A DNA stretch of 63,602 nt from Frateuria sp. Soil773 (lineage in GTDB: Bacteria; Pseudomonadota; Gammaproteobacteria; Xanthomonadales; Rhodanobacteraceae). The DNA is taken from contig NZ_LMSL01000002.1 in NCBI RefSeq assembly GCF_001428405.1, positions 17,415 to 81,016 on the forward strand, given 5' to 3'. Under the pieces are notes generated by a model. It had not been told where the DNA came from. It made no database searches and was given only the letters and a program-made list of their open reading frames with translations. The position numbers and the translations under genes are program-made. How positions within the stretch are numbered: position 1 is the first letter of the stretch; every line of letters begins with the position of its first letter. Shown here one piece after another: positions 1 through 7,852 of this stretch.

Positions 1-195
1 TACGTTCGGCGGGCTGGTCAGCACCGCGTGGACCGGATCGCCCTGCGGCGGGCCGAAGTCCCCCGGCGCCACCGCGCCCGCCGTCGCCGCGGCGAGCGGG
101 GACGAGGCCCCGGAATGCCCCGAACAGGCGGCGAGCAGGCAGGCGCCGGCGCAAAGCAGCGCGACGCGACGGATCCGCGACATCGACCATGACAT
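1..195 (-). CDS. nirK: Copper-containing nitrite reductase, N-terminal part (cut by window edge)
   Basis: Only the first 65 codons are present; the gene runs off the left edge. The reading begins with a lipoprotein signal peptide (hydrophobic stretch VALLCAGACLLAACSG, lipobox LAAC, Cys at residue 24) and a low-complexity Ala-rich spacer. It then reads GDPVHAVLTSPPNVP-like residues, matching the start of the mature part of AniA/NirK-type nitrite reductases, which reduce nitrite to NO in the periplasm. The ATG at 195 is chosen because a G6 ribosome-binding run lies 7 bases upstream; an ATG at 201 is too close to it. nnrS and an Fnr-type gene directly upstream support a denitrification role. The catalytic copper ligands lie outside the window, so the call rests on the N-terminal motif and context. 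Confidence 0.72.
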   Translation of the reverse strand, partial: MSWSMSRIRRVALLCAGACLLAACSGHSGASSPLAAATAGAVAPGDFGPPQGDPVHAVLTSPPNV

Positions 196-288
196 CGGCA
201 TTCCCCCCGTGATTTTCCCTGGCGCACGGCCAGGCGACCTTCATCCCTGAAGCGGTGGATGCCGATCGCCATCCGTCGAGCAGGTGGC

Positions 289-305
289 TGCGACAATCTG
301 TCACA
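289..305. promoter_or_regulatory. Inverted repeat upstream of nirK, possible regulator site
   Basis: The minus strand reads TGTGACA-GAT-TGTCGCA, an inverted repeat with one mismatch, 94 bases before the nirK start codon. Arms of the TGTGA/TGACA type are used by CRP/FNR-family proteins, but the spacing is one base longer than a standard site. It could be a DNR/CRP-type operator or chance; no binding protein can be named. Confidence 0.28.
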
Positions 306-329
306 GCCCGGCGGGCAGAAATGTGCGGA

Positions 330-1538
330 TCAGCCCGGTTTACCGTCGCGCCTCGGGGTCAGGTAGATCCACAGCGCGCGCAACACCCAGGGCAGGAAGG
401 CCAGCAGCCATCCGGCGGCGGCGAGCACCAGCCACAGGTAGGCGTCGCCGCCCAGCTCCGCGCGCACCCGCAGCAGCAGCACGCCCTGCAGCAGCGCGAA
501 GCACAGCCACGGCACCGCGCCCATCTGCAGCGGACGCCCGGAATGGCCCTGGGTGACCCGGGTCACCATCGCCACCAGCATCGAGCCGAAGTAGCCGATG
601 GTCAGCACGTGCAGCGGCGCCAGGCCCAGCACGGGCTGTTGCGTCGCCATCAGCCACAGGCTTTGCAGCGCGTACAGCGCGAACGCCAGCGGCAGCCAGG
701 CGAAGGCCAGGTGCAGCACCGCCAGCAGGCCTGGCCGGCGCGCCTTCCACGGCTGCCAGGCCAGGGCATGCCAGCCGAAGGCCAGTGCCAGCGGCGCATC
801 CACCACCCACAGCCACGCCGGCTCCCCGCCCAGGTCGATCAGCAGGTGCGCCAGCAGCAGCGTCCACACCAGCGGCAGGCTCCAGGCCGGCCGCCGCACG
901 ACGTAGCCGGCCGCCACGTTGCCGCTGAAGAACGGGATCATGCGATGCGACACCGTGAAGTACACCGGCAGCAGCAGGCCGAACGTGCCCAGCTTCACCG
1001 CCAGCAGCGCGCACGCCGCCGGCGCGCCGGACAGGAAGGCGAGGAACGCGGCCAGCCCCAGCGCCCCCAGCGCGAACGCGGCCAGGCACGACAGGGCATG
1101 GCGGTCGCGCGAGCGCGCGGCGCGCAGCACGCCGCCCAGCGTGGCCAGGGCCAGCAGGTAGCCGGCCAGCATCAGCGCCAGGCCTGCGCGCAGCAGCCAC
1201 GGCGCGTCGAGCAGACCGGCGTGCGCCAGCAGGTAGCCACCGAACACCGCGCCGGCCACCGGCACGTAGCGGGCGCGCGGCAGCGCCGGCTGGCCCAGCC
1301 AGCGCGGGAACACGGTCAGCAGGAAGCCGAACATGAAAAGCGGCAGCATGCCGTACTCGGTCAGCACGGCGTGCGCCCAGCCCGGCGGCACCGGCGGCTG
1401 CGGCCAGCCGGCCAGGCCGAAGCGCAGCGACACCAGCTCCAGCGTCCACCAGGCCATGCTGGTCAGCACCGCCAGCGCGCCGGCGAAGAACAGCAGGCGG
1501 TGCGGCGCCGAGGCCAGCAGCGCCGGCAGTTCCTTCAT
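330..1538 (-). CDS. nnrS: NnrS family membrane protein
   Basis: A 402-residue polytopic inner-membrane protein with about twelve hydrophobic helices. Family hallmarks seen are the N-terminal PHRLLFFAGAL segment, the HAVLTEYGMLPLFMFGFLLT helix, the VSHRMIPFF motif and HVLTIGYFGSMLVAMVTR near residue 330. NnrS proteins are haem- and copper-containing and are linked to nitric-oxide metabolism and relief of NO stress. The ATG at 1538 follows a GGAGG five bases away; a longer frame to 1607 lacks such a site. It lies between an Fnr-like regulator and nirK on the same strand, with an FNR-type box about 100 bases upstream, so expression under low oxygen or NO is likely (inference). Confidence 0.9.
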   Translation of the reverse strand: MKELPALLASAPHRLLFFAGALAVLTSMAWWTLELVSLRFGLAGWPQPPVPPGWAHAVLTEYGMLPLFMFGFLLTVFPRWLGQPALPRARYVPVAGAVFGGYLLAHAGLLDAPWLLRAGLALMLAGYLLALATLGGVLRAARSRDRHALSCLAAFALGALGLAAFLAFLSGAPAACALLAVKLGTFGLLLPVYFTVSHRMIPFFSGNVAAGYVVRRPAWSLPLVWTLLLAHLLIDLGGEPAWLWVVDAPLALAFGWHALAWQPWKARRPGLLAVLHLAFAWLPLAFALYALQSLWLMATQQPVLGLAPLHVLTIGYFGSMLVAMVTRVTQGHSGRPLQMGAVPWLCFALLQGVLLLRVRAELGGDAYLWLVLAAAGWLLAFLPWVLRALWIYLTPRRDGKPG

Positions 1539-1633
1539 CCCGGCCTCCATGGCCGGTGGTCGAACGTCGCGCATGCCCCGGGCCTCGCTGCAATCGGTCG
1601 CCCGCATGCTCGCAGCCGCGCCGGCCGGGCGCC

Positions 1634-1647
1634 GTGATCTGGATCAG
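1634..1647. promoter_or_regulatory. FNR/ANR-type box upstream of nnrS
   Basis: The sequence GTGATCTGGATCAG matches the FNR consensus TTGAT-N4-ATCAA at 8 of 10 defined positions and is a symmetric dyad. It sits in the gap between the Fnr-like gene and nnrS, about 100 bases before the nnrS start, a reasonable distance for an activator site with a 5' leader. The neighbouring Fnr-like protein is the obvious candidate to bind it. Confidence 0.55.
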
Positions 1648-1651
1648 CCGG

Positions 1652-2407
1652 TCAGTCCGCCAGCAGGTCCTGCCCGATCGCCCGCAGGCCGGCCGGGTCG
1701 CGCAGCACCAGCTCGCGTCCCTCGACGGCGATCAGGCCCTGGCTGCGGAAGCGGCTGAGCACGCGGCTCACCGTCTCGGCGGCCAGCCGCAGGTAGTTGG
1801 CGATGTCCGCGCGCGACATGCTCAGGTGGAAGCGCGTATCGGAAAAGCCGCGGAAGGCGTAGCGCTCCGACAGGTCGACCAGGAACGCCGCCATGCGCGT
1901 GTCCGCGCTGTGGTCGCCCGCGAGCAGGCTGGCCGCGCCCAGTTCCTTGCTGATCAGGCGGAACAGGTGCTGCTGCACCACCGGCATGCGCGCCGCCAGG
2001 GCGCTCATCGCGGGGAACGAGAAGCGGCAGAAATACGCCGTCTCCAGCGCGATCGCGTCGCACGGGAAATGGTCGGGATAGATCGCGTTGAGCCCGATCA
2101 CCTCGCCCGGCAGGTAGAAGCCGAGCACCTGCTCGCGTCCCTGCTTGTCGACCATGCAGGTCTTCACCGTGCCGCCGCGCACCGCGTAGATCGCGCGGAA
2201 CGGATCGCCGGTGCGGAACACGTGCTCGCCGGCGCGGAACGGCCCGACGTGCTCGACCAGGCAGTGCAGCTCGGCCAGCTCCGGCTTGCCGTAGCCCACC
2301 GCGATGCAGGCGCTGGAAAACGCGCAGGTGCTGCAGAAGCGCACGGCATCGCCGTCGTCGGCGATCGGGCGGACTGGCGATGAGAGGGAACGCATGCGGA
2401 TGACCAT
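1652..2407 (-). CDS. Crp/Fnr family regulator with Fnr-type iron-sulfur cysteines
   Basis: A 251-residue Crp/Fnr-family activator. The N-terminus carries C25-X2-C28-X5-C34, and C127 lies in ETAYFCRF at the position of E. coli FNR C122, so all four ligands for an oxygen-sensing [4Fe-4S] cluster are present. The cyclic-nucleotide-type beta roll follows, then a long dimer helix and a helix-turn-helix whose recognition helix AETVSRVL keeps the E-x-x-S-R pattern that reads TTGAT half-sites in FNR. It is therefore an FNR/ANR-type anaerobic regulator. It is followed on the same strand by nnrS and nirK. A second in-frame ATG at 2395 is possible; neither start has a clear ribosome-binding site. Confidence 0.92.
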   Translation of the reverse strand: MVIRMRSLSSPVRPIADDGDAVRFCSTCAFSSACIAVGYGKPELAELHCLVEHVGPFRAGEHVFRTGDPFRAIYAVRGGTVKTCMVDKQGREQVLGFYLPGEVIGLNAIYPDHFPCDAIALETAYFCRFSFPAMSALAARMPVVQQHLFRLISKELGAASLLAGDHSADTRMAAFLVDLSERYAFRGFSDTRFHLSMSRADIANYLRLAAETVSRVLSRFRSQGLIAVEGRELVLRDPAGLRAIGQDLLAD

Positions 2408-2565
2408 GGCCGGATGGAGCAGGAACGCCCCGCGCCGTCACGATGCGCGGGCGGGCACGGTGGTGATAGTAGTAGGCCGCGGCGGCGCCGCACAGGCGGC
2501 GGCGTGACGCAGCGCACCGCAGCGGCGGCCGGCGCCGGCCGCTGCGGGAAGCCCGCGGGCGGTTT

Positions 2566-3552
2566 TCAGCGCCGCAGCGGCGCGATCTCCTGCTCGATCG
2601 CACCGAAGATCGAGGCGCCCGACGCGTCGGTGACGTCGATCTTCAGGCGGTCGCCGAACTTCAGGAACGGCGTGCTCGGCTGGCCGTCGCGCAGGGTTTC
2701 CACCGTGCGCTGCTCGGCCAGGCAGGACGCGCCCTTGCCCGTGTCCTCGTTGGCGATGGTGCCGGAGCCGACGATGGTGCCGGCGGTGAGCGGGCGCGTC
2801 TTTGCCACGTGCGCCACCAGCTCGGCGAAGCTGAACTGCATGTCCACGCCGCACTCGGCCTCGCCGAACCATTGGCCGTTGAGCCAGGTGCGCATCGGCA
2901 GGTGCAGCTTGTCGCCCCGCCACGCCTCGCCCAGCTCGTCCGGCGTCGCCAGCACCGGCGACAGCGCCGAGCGCGGCTTGCTCTGCAGGAAGCCGAAGCC
3001 CTTGGCCAGCTCGTTCGGGATCAGCCCGCGCAGCGACACGTCGTTGACCAGGCCGACCAGTTGGATGTGCGCCGACGCCTCGGCCGGCGTGGCCGCCATC
3101 GGCACGTCGTCGGTGACCACCACCACCTCGGCCTCCAGGTCGATGCCGAAATCCTCGCTCGGCACCACCACCGGGTCGCGCGGGCCGAGGAAGCCGGCGC
3201 TGGTGGCCTGGTACATCAGCGGGTCGGTGTAGAAGCTGGCCGGCACCTCGGCGCCGCGCGCGCGGCGCACGCGCTCGACGTGCGGCAGGTAGGCCGAGCC
3301 GTCGACGAACTCGTAGGCGCGCGGCAGCGGCGAGGCCAGCGCGGCCATGTCCAGTGCGAACGCGCCCGCCGCAGTGCCGGCGTTGAGCTCGTCGGACAGC
3401 GCGTTGAGCCGCGGCGCCAGGTTCGACCAGTCGTCCAGCGCCGCCTGCAGCGTCGCGGCGATGCCGGCCGCCTTCACCGCCCGCGCGAGATCGCGGCTGA
3501 CCACGACCAGCGTGCCGTCGCGGCCGCCTTCCTTGAGACTTGCGAGTTTCAT
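2566..3552 (-). CDS. fahA: Fumarylacetoacetate hydrolase
   Basis: A 328-residue FAH-family enzyme, the last step of tyrosine degradation: fumarylacetoacetate is split to fumarate and acetoacetate in the cytoplasm. The N-terminus MKLASLKEG is the usual start of the short bacterial branch. Metal-binding acidic residues fit the DLEAEVVVVTDD segment near residue 140, and GTIVGSGTIAN with a downstream FLKFGDRL segment are characteristic of the C-terminal catalytic domain. It lies in the same direction as hmgA and hpd, separated from the preceding lipoprotein gene by 104 bases with a probable terminator, so it may have its own promoter. Maleylacetoacetate isomerase, the enzyme that makes its substrate, is not in the window. 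Confidence 0.93.
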   Translation of the reverse strand: MKLASLKEGGRDGTLVVVSRDLARAVKAAGIAATLQAALDDWSNLAPRLNALSDELNAGTAAGAFALDMAALASPLPRAYEFVDGSAYLPHVERVRRARGAEVPASFYTDPLMYQATSAGFLGPRDPVVVPSEDFGIDLEAEVVVVTDDVPMAATPAEASAHIQLVGLVNDVSLRGLIPNELAKGFGFLQSKPRSALSPVLATPDELGEAWRGDKLHLPMRTWLNGQWFGEAECGVDMQFSFAELVAHVAKTRPLTAGTIVGSGTIANEDTGKGASCLAEQRTVETLRDGQPSTPFLKFGDRLKIDVTDASGASIFGAIEQEIAPLRR

Positions 3553-3598
3553 CTGATGCTCCGAGGTTCGGAAATGTCCGGGATACCGTTACTTCTGG

Positions 3599-3619
3599 AA
3601 AATCCGCCGCGGGCGGCGG
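3599..3619 (-). terminator. Probable terminator after the hpd-hmgA-lipoprotein run
   Basis: On the minus strand a CCGCC...GGCGG hairpin is followed by ATTTT, just downstream of the lipoprotein stop. The stem is GC-rich and the T run short, so efficiency is uncertain. Confidence 0.42.
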
Positions 3620-3656
3620 TTCCGTGCTTTTTTGCCGTCGGGAAGGCCGGCGTCCG

Positions 3657-4235
3657 TCATCCGCAGCCTTCCACGTAATCGACCTGCGGCGGCACGCCGA
3701 CGCGCCATCGCGTCACCCTGCCGTCCGCCCCGGTCTCGAAGACCAGCACGCCCCCGCCCTGCGGCGCGGCCACGCGGAGGATCTTCGCACCCTCGACGTA
3801 CTTGTGCGGCTGCTCATCGACCGCCGCGCCGTACAGCGCATGGACCTGCGCCAGGCTCATGCCGACCCGGCCGCCGCCCGGCGCCGCTTCCTTCGCGGTG
3901 CCCACGTCGTAGCGCACGAAGCGGCCGCCCTCGAACATGAAGGCGAAGTCGCGCGGCGTCTTCGCCCACTTCGGCAGCTTGTACTTGCAGCTCGACCCCG
4001 GCGACGGCGGGGCCCCCTTCAGCTCGCCGCCCCAGGCCTTGGCAAAGGCGGCTTCGTCCATGCCCAGGCGCAGGTCGCCGTAGCCGTCGTAGCGCGCCGG
4101 CTGCGCCGGGTCGGCCGGCGCCGGTGCCGGCTTGATCGGCGGCGCGGCGGCCACCGGCACGCCGTCGGAAGGCGCTCCGTTGCCGCAGGCCGCCAGCAGC
4201 AGCGCGCAGGCAAGTCCGGGCAGGCGGCGCATCAT
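3657..4235 (-). CDS. Lipoprotein of unknown function, translationally coupled to hmgA
   Basis: A 192-residue predicted lipoprotein: [18 protein letters not shown] gives a signal peptide with lipobox LAAC and Cys17. A Pro/Ala-rich spacer (about residues 20-48) follows, then a compact domain with [17 protein letters not shown] and [15 protein letters not shown]. These repeated [LV]GM-x(5-6)-[AV]xA[LW] units resemble the small repeats of periplasmic BamE/SmpA-like or Rv-type lipoproteins, but I do not recognise the family with confidence. Its ATG overlaps the hmgA stop by four bases (ATGA), indicating translational coupling, so it is made with the tyrosine pathway although no enzymatic role is evident. 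Confidence 0.8.
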   Translation of the reverse strand: MMRRLPGLACALLLAACGNGAPSDGVPVAAAPPIKPAPAPADPAQPARYDGYGDLRLGMDEAAFAKAWGGELKGAPPSPGSSCKYKLPKWAKTPRDFAFMFEGGRFVRYDVGTAKEAAPGGGRVGMSLAQVHALYGAAVDEQPHKYVEGAKILRVAAPQGGGVLVFETGADGRVTRWRVGVPPQVDYVEGCG

Positions 4236-5542
4236 CCCGCGCGCCCGCCGTCGAAGTGGCGGGCGATGCCCTGCCAGCAGGTGTAGTAGTCCTGCTGCAG
4301 TTGCGGTGCGTCGAGCGCCTGCCGGGTCGGCCGGATCACCTTGCGCGTCTCGAACATGAAGGCCATGGTGCCGCCGATCACGTCGGGCCTGGACAGGTCG
4401 GCGGCGGAAGCCTTCTCGAAGGTGGCCGCGTCCGGGCCGTGCCCGCTCATGCAGTTGTGCAGCGACGCGCCGCCGGGCACGAAGCCCGCGGCCTTGGCGT
4501 CGTAGACGCCGGCGATCAGCCCCATGAACTCGCTGGCCACGTTGCGGTGGAACCACGGCGGCCGGAACGTGTGCTGCGCCACCAGCCAGCGCGGCGGGAA
4601 GATCGCCAGGTCCACGTTGGCGGTGCCGGGCGTGTCGCTGGGCGAGGTCAGCACGGTGAAGATCGACGGGTCGGGATGGTCGTAGCTGATCGAGCCGATC
4701 GTGTTGAAGCGGCGCAGGTCGTACTTGTACGGCGCGTAGTTGCCGTGCCAGCCGACCACGTCCAGCGGCGAATGGCCGATCTTCGCCTCCCACAGCGTGC
4801 CCTGGAACTTGGCGACCAGGCGGAAATCGCCCTCGACGTCCTCGTAGGCGGCGCACGGCGCGAGGAAGTCGCGCGCATTGGCCAGGCAGTTCGAGCCGAT
4901 CGGGCCGAGATCCGGCAGCCGCAGCAGCGCGCCGAAGTTCTCGCACACGTAGCCGCGCGCCGCATCGTCCAGCAGCTCGACGCGGAAGCGCACGCCGCGC
5001 GGGATCACCGCGATCTCCTGCGGCCCGATCTCCAGCACGCCCAGCTCGGTGGCGAGCCGCAGCCGCCCCTGCTGCGGCACGATCAGCAGTTCGCCGTCGG
5101 CGTCGTAGAAGAAGCGCCCCTGCATCGAGCGGTTGGCCGCATAGACGTGGATGCCGATGCCCGCCTGCTCGGCCGGGCCGCCGTTGCCGGCCAGGGTGAC
5201 CAGGCCGTCGACGAAGTCGGCCGGCGCCTGCGGCAGCGGCCACGGGTCCCAGCGCAACTGGTTCGGCGTGGCCGGCGCCTCCTCGAAGCGGTTGTGGAAG
5301 CGCTCGTGCGCCAGCGGCGCGAACGGCTCGTGCACCGCCGCCGGGCGGATCCGGTACAGCCAACTGCGGCGGTTCGCGTGGCGCGGCGCGGTGAAGGCGG
5401 TGCCGGAAAGCTGCTCGGCGTAGAGGCCGTGCGCCACACGCTGGGGCGAGTTCTGCCCCTCGGGCAGGGTGCCGGGGATCGCCTCGGTGGCGAATTCGTT
5501 GCCGAAGCCGGATTGGTAACCGTTGCTGACCATCGCAGACAT
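4232..5542 (-). CDS. hmgA: Homogentisate 1,2-dioxygenase
   Basis: A 436-residue enzyme that opens the homogentisate ring with O2 to give maleylacetoacetate in tyrosine and phenylalanine catabolism. Length and the start [14 protein letters not shown] are typical. The iron ligands are visible: H332 and E338 in [13 protein letters not shown] and H368 in SGHGPD. The protein works as a hexamer in the cytoplasm. On the minus strand it is followed by a lipoprotein gene overlapping by four bases and preceded by a DUF559 gene and hpd. Control by the divergent MarR protein beside hpd is likely (inference). Confidence 0.97.
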   Translation of the reverse strand: MSAMVSNGYQSGFGNEFATEAIPGTLPEGQNSPQRVAHGLYAEQLSGTAFTAPRHANRRSWLYRIRPAAVHEPFAPLAHERFHNRFEEAPATPNQLRWDPWPLPQAPADFVDGLVTLAGNGGPAEQAGIGIHVYAANRSMQGRFFYDADGELLIVPQQGRLRLATELGVLEIGPQEIAVIPRGVRFRVELLDDAARGYVCENFGALLRLPDLGPIGSNCLANARDFLAPCAAYEDVEGDFRLVAKFQGTLWEAKIGHSPLDVVGWHGNYAPYKYDLRRFNTIGSISYDHPDPSIFTVLTSPSDTPGTANVDLAIFPPRWLVAQHTFRPPWFHRNVASEFMGLIAGVYDAKAAGFVPGGASLHNCMSGHGPDAATFEKASAADLSRPDVIGGTMAFMFETRKVIRPTRQALDAPQLQQDYYTCWQGIARHFDGGRAG

Positions 5543-5560
5543 GCGCGTGCCCTTGGCTCT

Positions 5561-5959
5561 TTAAAGCCCCTCTCCCCGCGGGAGAGGGGTTGGGGTGAGG
5601 GTTCGGTTTTCGCCGATGCTCAGGATGGATTCGAGCACCGCCTCGGTTTGCTGCAGGGCCTCATGATCCCAGTAACGCAGGACCTTAAGGCCCATCGATT
5701 CAAGATGGCGGGTGCGCGGCGCATCCGCGTCTTCGTTGTGCTGCGAACCATCAAGCTCGACCACCAGCCTGGCTGCCTCGCAATAGAAATCCACCACGTA
5801 GGGCGGGATCGGGTGCTGGCACCGGAACTTCAGGCCGCCCAGCCTGCCGGCGCGCAGATGCAGCCACAGTCGCCGCTCGGCCTCCGTGGCTTCCTTCCGT
5901 AGATTGCGCGCCTGCTGCCTCGTCCGTGCCGGCAGCGGCGGGTTGATGCGTCCCGGCAT
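5561..5959 (-). CDS. DUF559 endonuclease-like protein in an inverted-repeat cassette
   Basis: A 132-residue DUF559 protein. DUF559 belongs to the Vsr/restriction-endonuclease fold; the motif residues are seen as RRLWLHLRA, F-RCQHPIPPYVVDFYC and LVVELDGSQH, with acidic D and E-x-D at the expected places. The function of the family is not established. The gene sits between hmgA and hpd in the same direction. Both ends touch copies of a 35-bp inverted repeat: the ribosome-binding GAGAGGG comes from the upstream copy, and the last codons (TLTPTPLPRGEGL) are read through the downstream copy. That arrangement suggests a mobile or recently captured cassette rather than a pathway gene. Confidence 0.85.
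   Translation of the reverse strand: MPGRINPPLPARTRQQARNLRKEATEAERRLWLHLRAGRLGGLKFRCQHPIPPYVVDFYCEAARLVVELDGSQHNEDADAPRTRHLESMGLKVLRYWDHEALQQTEAVLESILSIGENRTLTPTPLPRGEGL
5567..5601. repeat. Left copy of 35-bp inverted repeat flanking DUF559
   Basis: The element contains a palindrome CTCTCCC-CGCG-GGAGAG-type core followed by GGGGTTGGGGTGAGGG. It is nearly the reverse complement of the copy at 5967-6001. It overlaps the 3' end of the DUF559 coding region. Confidence 0.85.
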
Positions 5960-5966
5960 GCCCGTA

Positions 5967-6001
5967 CCCTCTCCCCAACCCCTCTCCCGGCGGGAGAGGG
6001 G
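5967..6001. repeat. Right copy of 35-bp inverted repeat flanking DUF559
   Basis: It differs from the reverse complement of the left copy at only a few positions. It ends ten bases before the hpd stop codon and provides the ribosome-binding site of the DUF559 gene. Confidence 0.85.
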
Positions 6002-6011
6002 CCTTGAGACC

Positions 6012-7106
6012 TTACAGCACCCCGCGCTTCATCTGGTCGCGCTCGATCGACTCGAACAGCGCCTGGAAGTTGCCCTCGCCGAAGCCCTCGTTGCCCTTGC
6101 GCTGGATGATCTCGAAGAAGATCGGGCCGATGTTGTTCTGGGTGAAGATCTGCAGAAGCTTGCGCTGCTTGGTCTCCGGGTCGGCGTCGATCAGGATCTT
6201 GTTCTTCGCCAGGCGCGGCACGTCCTCGCCGTGGTTGGGGATGCGCAGGTCGATCACGTCGAAGTAGGTGTCCGGGGTGTCCAGGAACTCCACGCCCTGG
6301 GCGCGCATCGCTTCCACCGTGGCGTAGATGTCGTCGGTGAACAGCGCGATGTGCTGGATGCCCTCGCCGTGGTAGGCGTCGAGGTATTCGTTGATCTGGC
6401 TCTTCGGGTCGTTGGACTCGTTGAGCGGGATGCGCACGATGCCGTCCGGCGCGGTCATCGCCTTGGACACCAGGCCGGTCTTGGCGCCCTTGATGTCGAA
6501 GTAGCGGATCTCGCGGAAGTTGAACAGCCGCTCGTAGTAGTCCGACCACTTCTGCATGTTGCCGAAGTAGAGGTTGTGCGTGAGATGGTCGATGAAGGTG
6601 AGGCCGAAACCGGCGGGGTTCTGCTCGGCGCCTTCGACCGGCGCGTAGTCGCCGTCGTAGATGCTGCCGGCGCTGCCGTAGCGGTCCACCAGGTACAGCA
6701 TGCAGTCGCCGATGCCCTTGACCGCCGGCGCGTTCACCGCCTTGCTCGCCTCCTTGTGGTCGATCGCCTCGCCGCCGTTGCCCAGCACGGTGGCGAGCAC
6801 CTCGGCGGCCGGCTTCCTGAAGCGGATGGCGAAGCCGCAGGCGCAGGGGCCGTGCTTTTCGGCGAAGTCGGCGGCGAAGGAATCCGGGTCCTCGTTGACC
6901 AGCAGGTTCACGCCGTTCTGGCGGTATACCGTGATCGGCCGCGTCTTGTGCTTCAGCACCGCGGTGAAGCCCATGCTGCGGAACAGCGCGTGCAGTTCCT
7001 GGCTGCGGCCGGCCGGGGCGGCGAACTCGACGAACTCGAAGCCGTCGATGCCCATGGGGTTTTCGAACGTGGTGACCTGCATGCCAAGATTCGGCTGGGC
7101 GTTCAT
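6012..7106 (-). CDS. hpd: 4-hydroxyphenylpyruvate dioxygenase
   Basis: A 364-residue HPPD converting 4-hydroxyphenylpyruvate to homogentisate. The iron ligands are H174 (FIDHLTHNLYFG), H252 (GIQHIALFTDD) and E332 (PIFFEIIQRKG), and the C-terminal helix KGNEGFGEGNFQALFESIE that caps the active site is intact. The start ATG follows AGGAGAA at proper distance. It is the promoter-proximal gene of the minus-strand tyrosine run (hpd, DUF559, hmgA, lipoprotein) and is divergent from a MarR-family gene, the usual arrangement for local control. Confidence 0.96.
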   Translation of the reverse strand: MNAQPNLGMQVTTFENPMGIDGFEFVEFAAPAGRSQELHALFRSMGFTAVLKHKTRPITVYRQNGVNLLVNEDPDSFAADFAEKHGPCACGFAIRFRKPAAEVLATVLGNGGEAIDHKEASKAVNAPAVKGIGDCMLYLVDRYGSAGSIYDGDYAPVEGAEQNPAGFGLTFIDHLTHNLYFGNMQKWSDYYERLFNFREIRYFDIKGAKTGLVSKAMTAPDGIVRIPLNESNDPKSQINEYLDAYHGEGIQHIALFTDDIYATVEAMRAQGVEFLDTPDTYFDVIDLRIPNHGEDVPRLAKNKILIDADPETKQRKLLQIFTQNNIGPIFFEIIQRKGNEGFGEGNFQALFESIERDQMKRGVL

Positions 7107-7254
7107 GGCGTTCTCCTGCGATGCGTTGTAGCTAAGCTGCGTCTATGGGCGGCCCGCGCGTGGACGCACGGGCTCCGGCGAGGGGTCCGCCCGCGGGAAA
7201 GTCCGCCCAAGCATGGCCGGACGCCCGCAAGGGAACCGCATATCTCCCGTTATA

Positions 7255-7268
7255 GTTACATATGAAAC
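7255..7268. promoter_or_regulatory. Palindromic candidate operator between hpd and the MarR gene
   Basis: GTTACATATGAAAC is an inverted repeat (GTTnCATATGnAAC with one asymmetric pair). It lies in the divergent hpd-marR region beside a TATAGT hexamer at 7251-7256. MarR proteins bind such 14-20 bp dyads. It includes an ATG (7262) that is in frame with the MarR gene but lacks a ribosome-binding site. Confidence 0.42.
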
Positions 7269-7291
7269 CACTTGCAAGGAAGACCGCCGCA

Positions 7292-7759
7292 GTGACCGTC
7301 AAGCGCAAGCCCGCTCCCGCCACCGCCGAACACGCCCCGCTGCAGTTGGAGCACTTCCTGCCGTACCGGCTGTCGATCCTGTCGAACACGATCAGCCAGG
7401 CGATCGCCGACGACTACCAGCGCCGCTACGACATCTCGATGACCGAATGGCGGGTGATGGCGGTGCTGGCCCGCTTCGAGGGCCTGTCCGCGCGCGAGGT
7501 GGCCGAGCGCACCGCGATGGACAAGGTCGCGGTGAGCCGCGCGCTGGCACGGTTGGTCGCGGCCGGCCGGGTCGACCGCGCCATCCACGACGACGACCGC
7601 CGCCGCTCGGTGCTCAGCCTCACCGAGGCCGGCTGGACCATGCACGACGAGGTCGCGCCGATGGCCCGCGCGCGCGAGCGCGAGGTGCTGGCGAAGCTCG
7701 ACGACGAGGAGCGCGCGTGGCTCACGCGCATCCTCGACAAGCTGCTGCCGGCGGGCTGA
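7292..7759 (+). CDS. MarR family regulator, probable controller of tyrosine catabolism
   Basis: A winged-helix MarR protein of 155 residues if started at the GTG at 7292, or 165 from an ATG at 7262. The GTG is preferred because AAGGAAG lies nine bases upstream, whereas the ATG has no such site and falls inside a palindrome that looks like an operator. Features: dimer helix RLSILSNTISQAIADDYQ, recognition region SAREVAERTAMDKVAVSRALARL, and wing DDDRRRSVLSLTEAG. It is divergent from hpd, so it probably represses or activates the tyrosine run and itself, with an aromatic intermediate as effector (inference). Confidence 0.88.
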   Translation: MTVKRKPAPATAEHAPLQLEHFLPYRLSILSNTISQAIADDYQRRYDISMTEWRVMAVLARFEGLSAREVAERTAMDKVAVSRALARLVAAGRVDRAIHDDDRRRSVLSLTEAGWTMHDEVAPMARAREREVLAKLDDEERAWLTRILDKLLPAG

Positions 7760-7808
7760 AGCGGCTGTCCGAGGCGGCTGCCTGAAAAATGGCGGCCCGA
7801 AACGGCAA

Positions 7809-7828
7809 GGGCGGCCCGGAGGCCGCCC
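7809..7828. terminator. Hairpin between convergent marR and POT transporter genes
   Basis: GGGCGGCC-CGGA-GGCCGCCC forms an eight-pair stem between two genes that end towards each other. There is no long T run, so it may act in both directions only weakly. Confidence 0.5.
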
Positions 7829-7852
7829 CTGCACGCCGCCGGCGCCGCGCGC

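Noticed and set aside
255-1637. Long open frame opposite nnrS
   Set aside because: Gln/Arg/His-rich translation typical of antisense to GC-rich membrane genes; no start site or domain. The NnrS reading on the other strand explains the stretch.
5561-5959. DUF559 gene as a Vsr mismatch endonuclease with a restriction system
   Set aside because: No methylase or restriction gene nearby, and the motifs fit DUF559 rather than Vsr proper.
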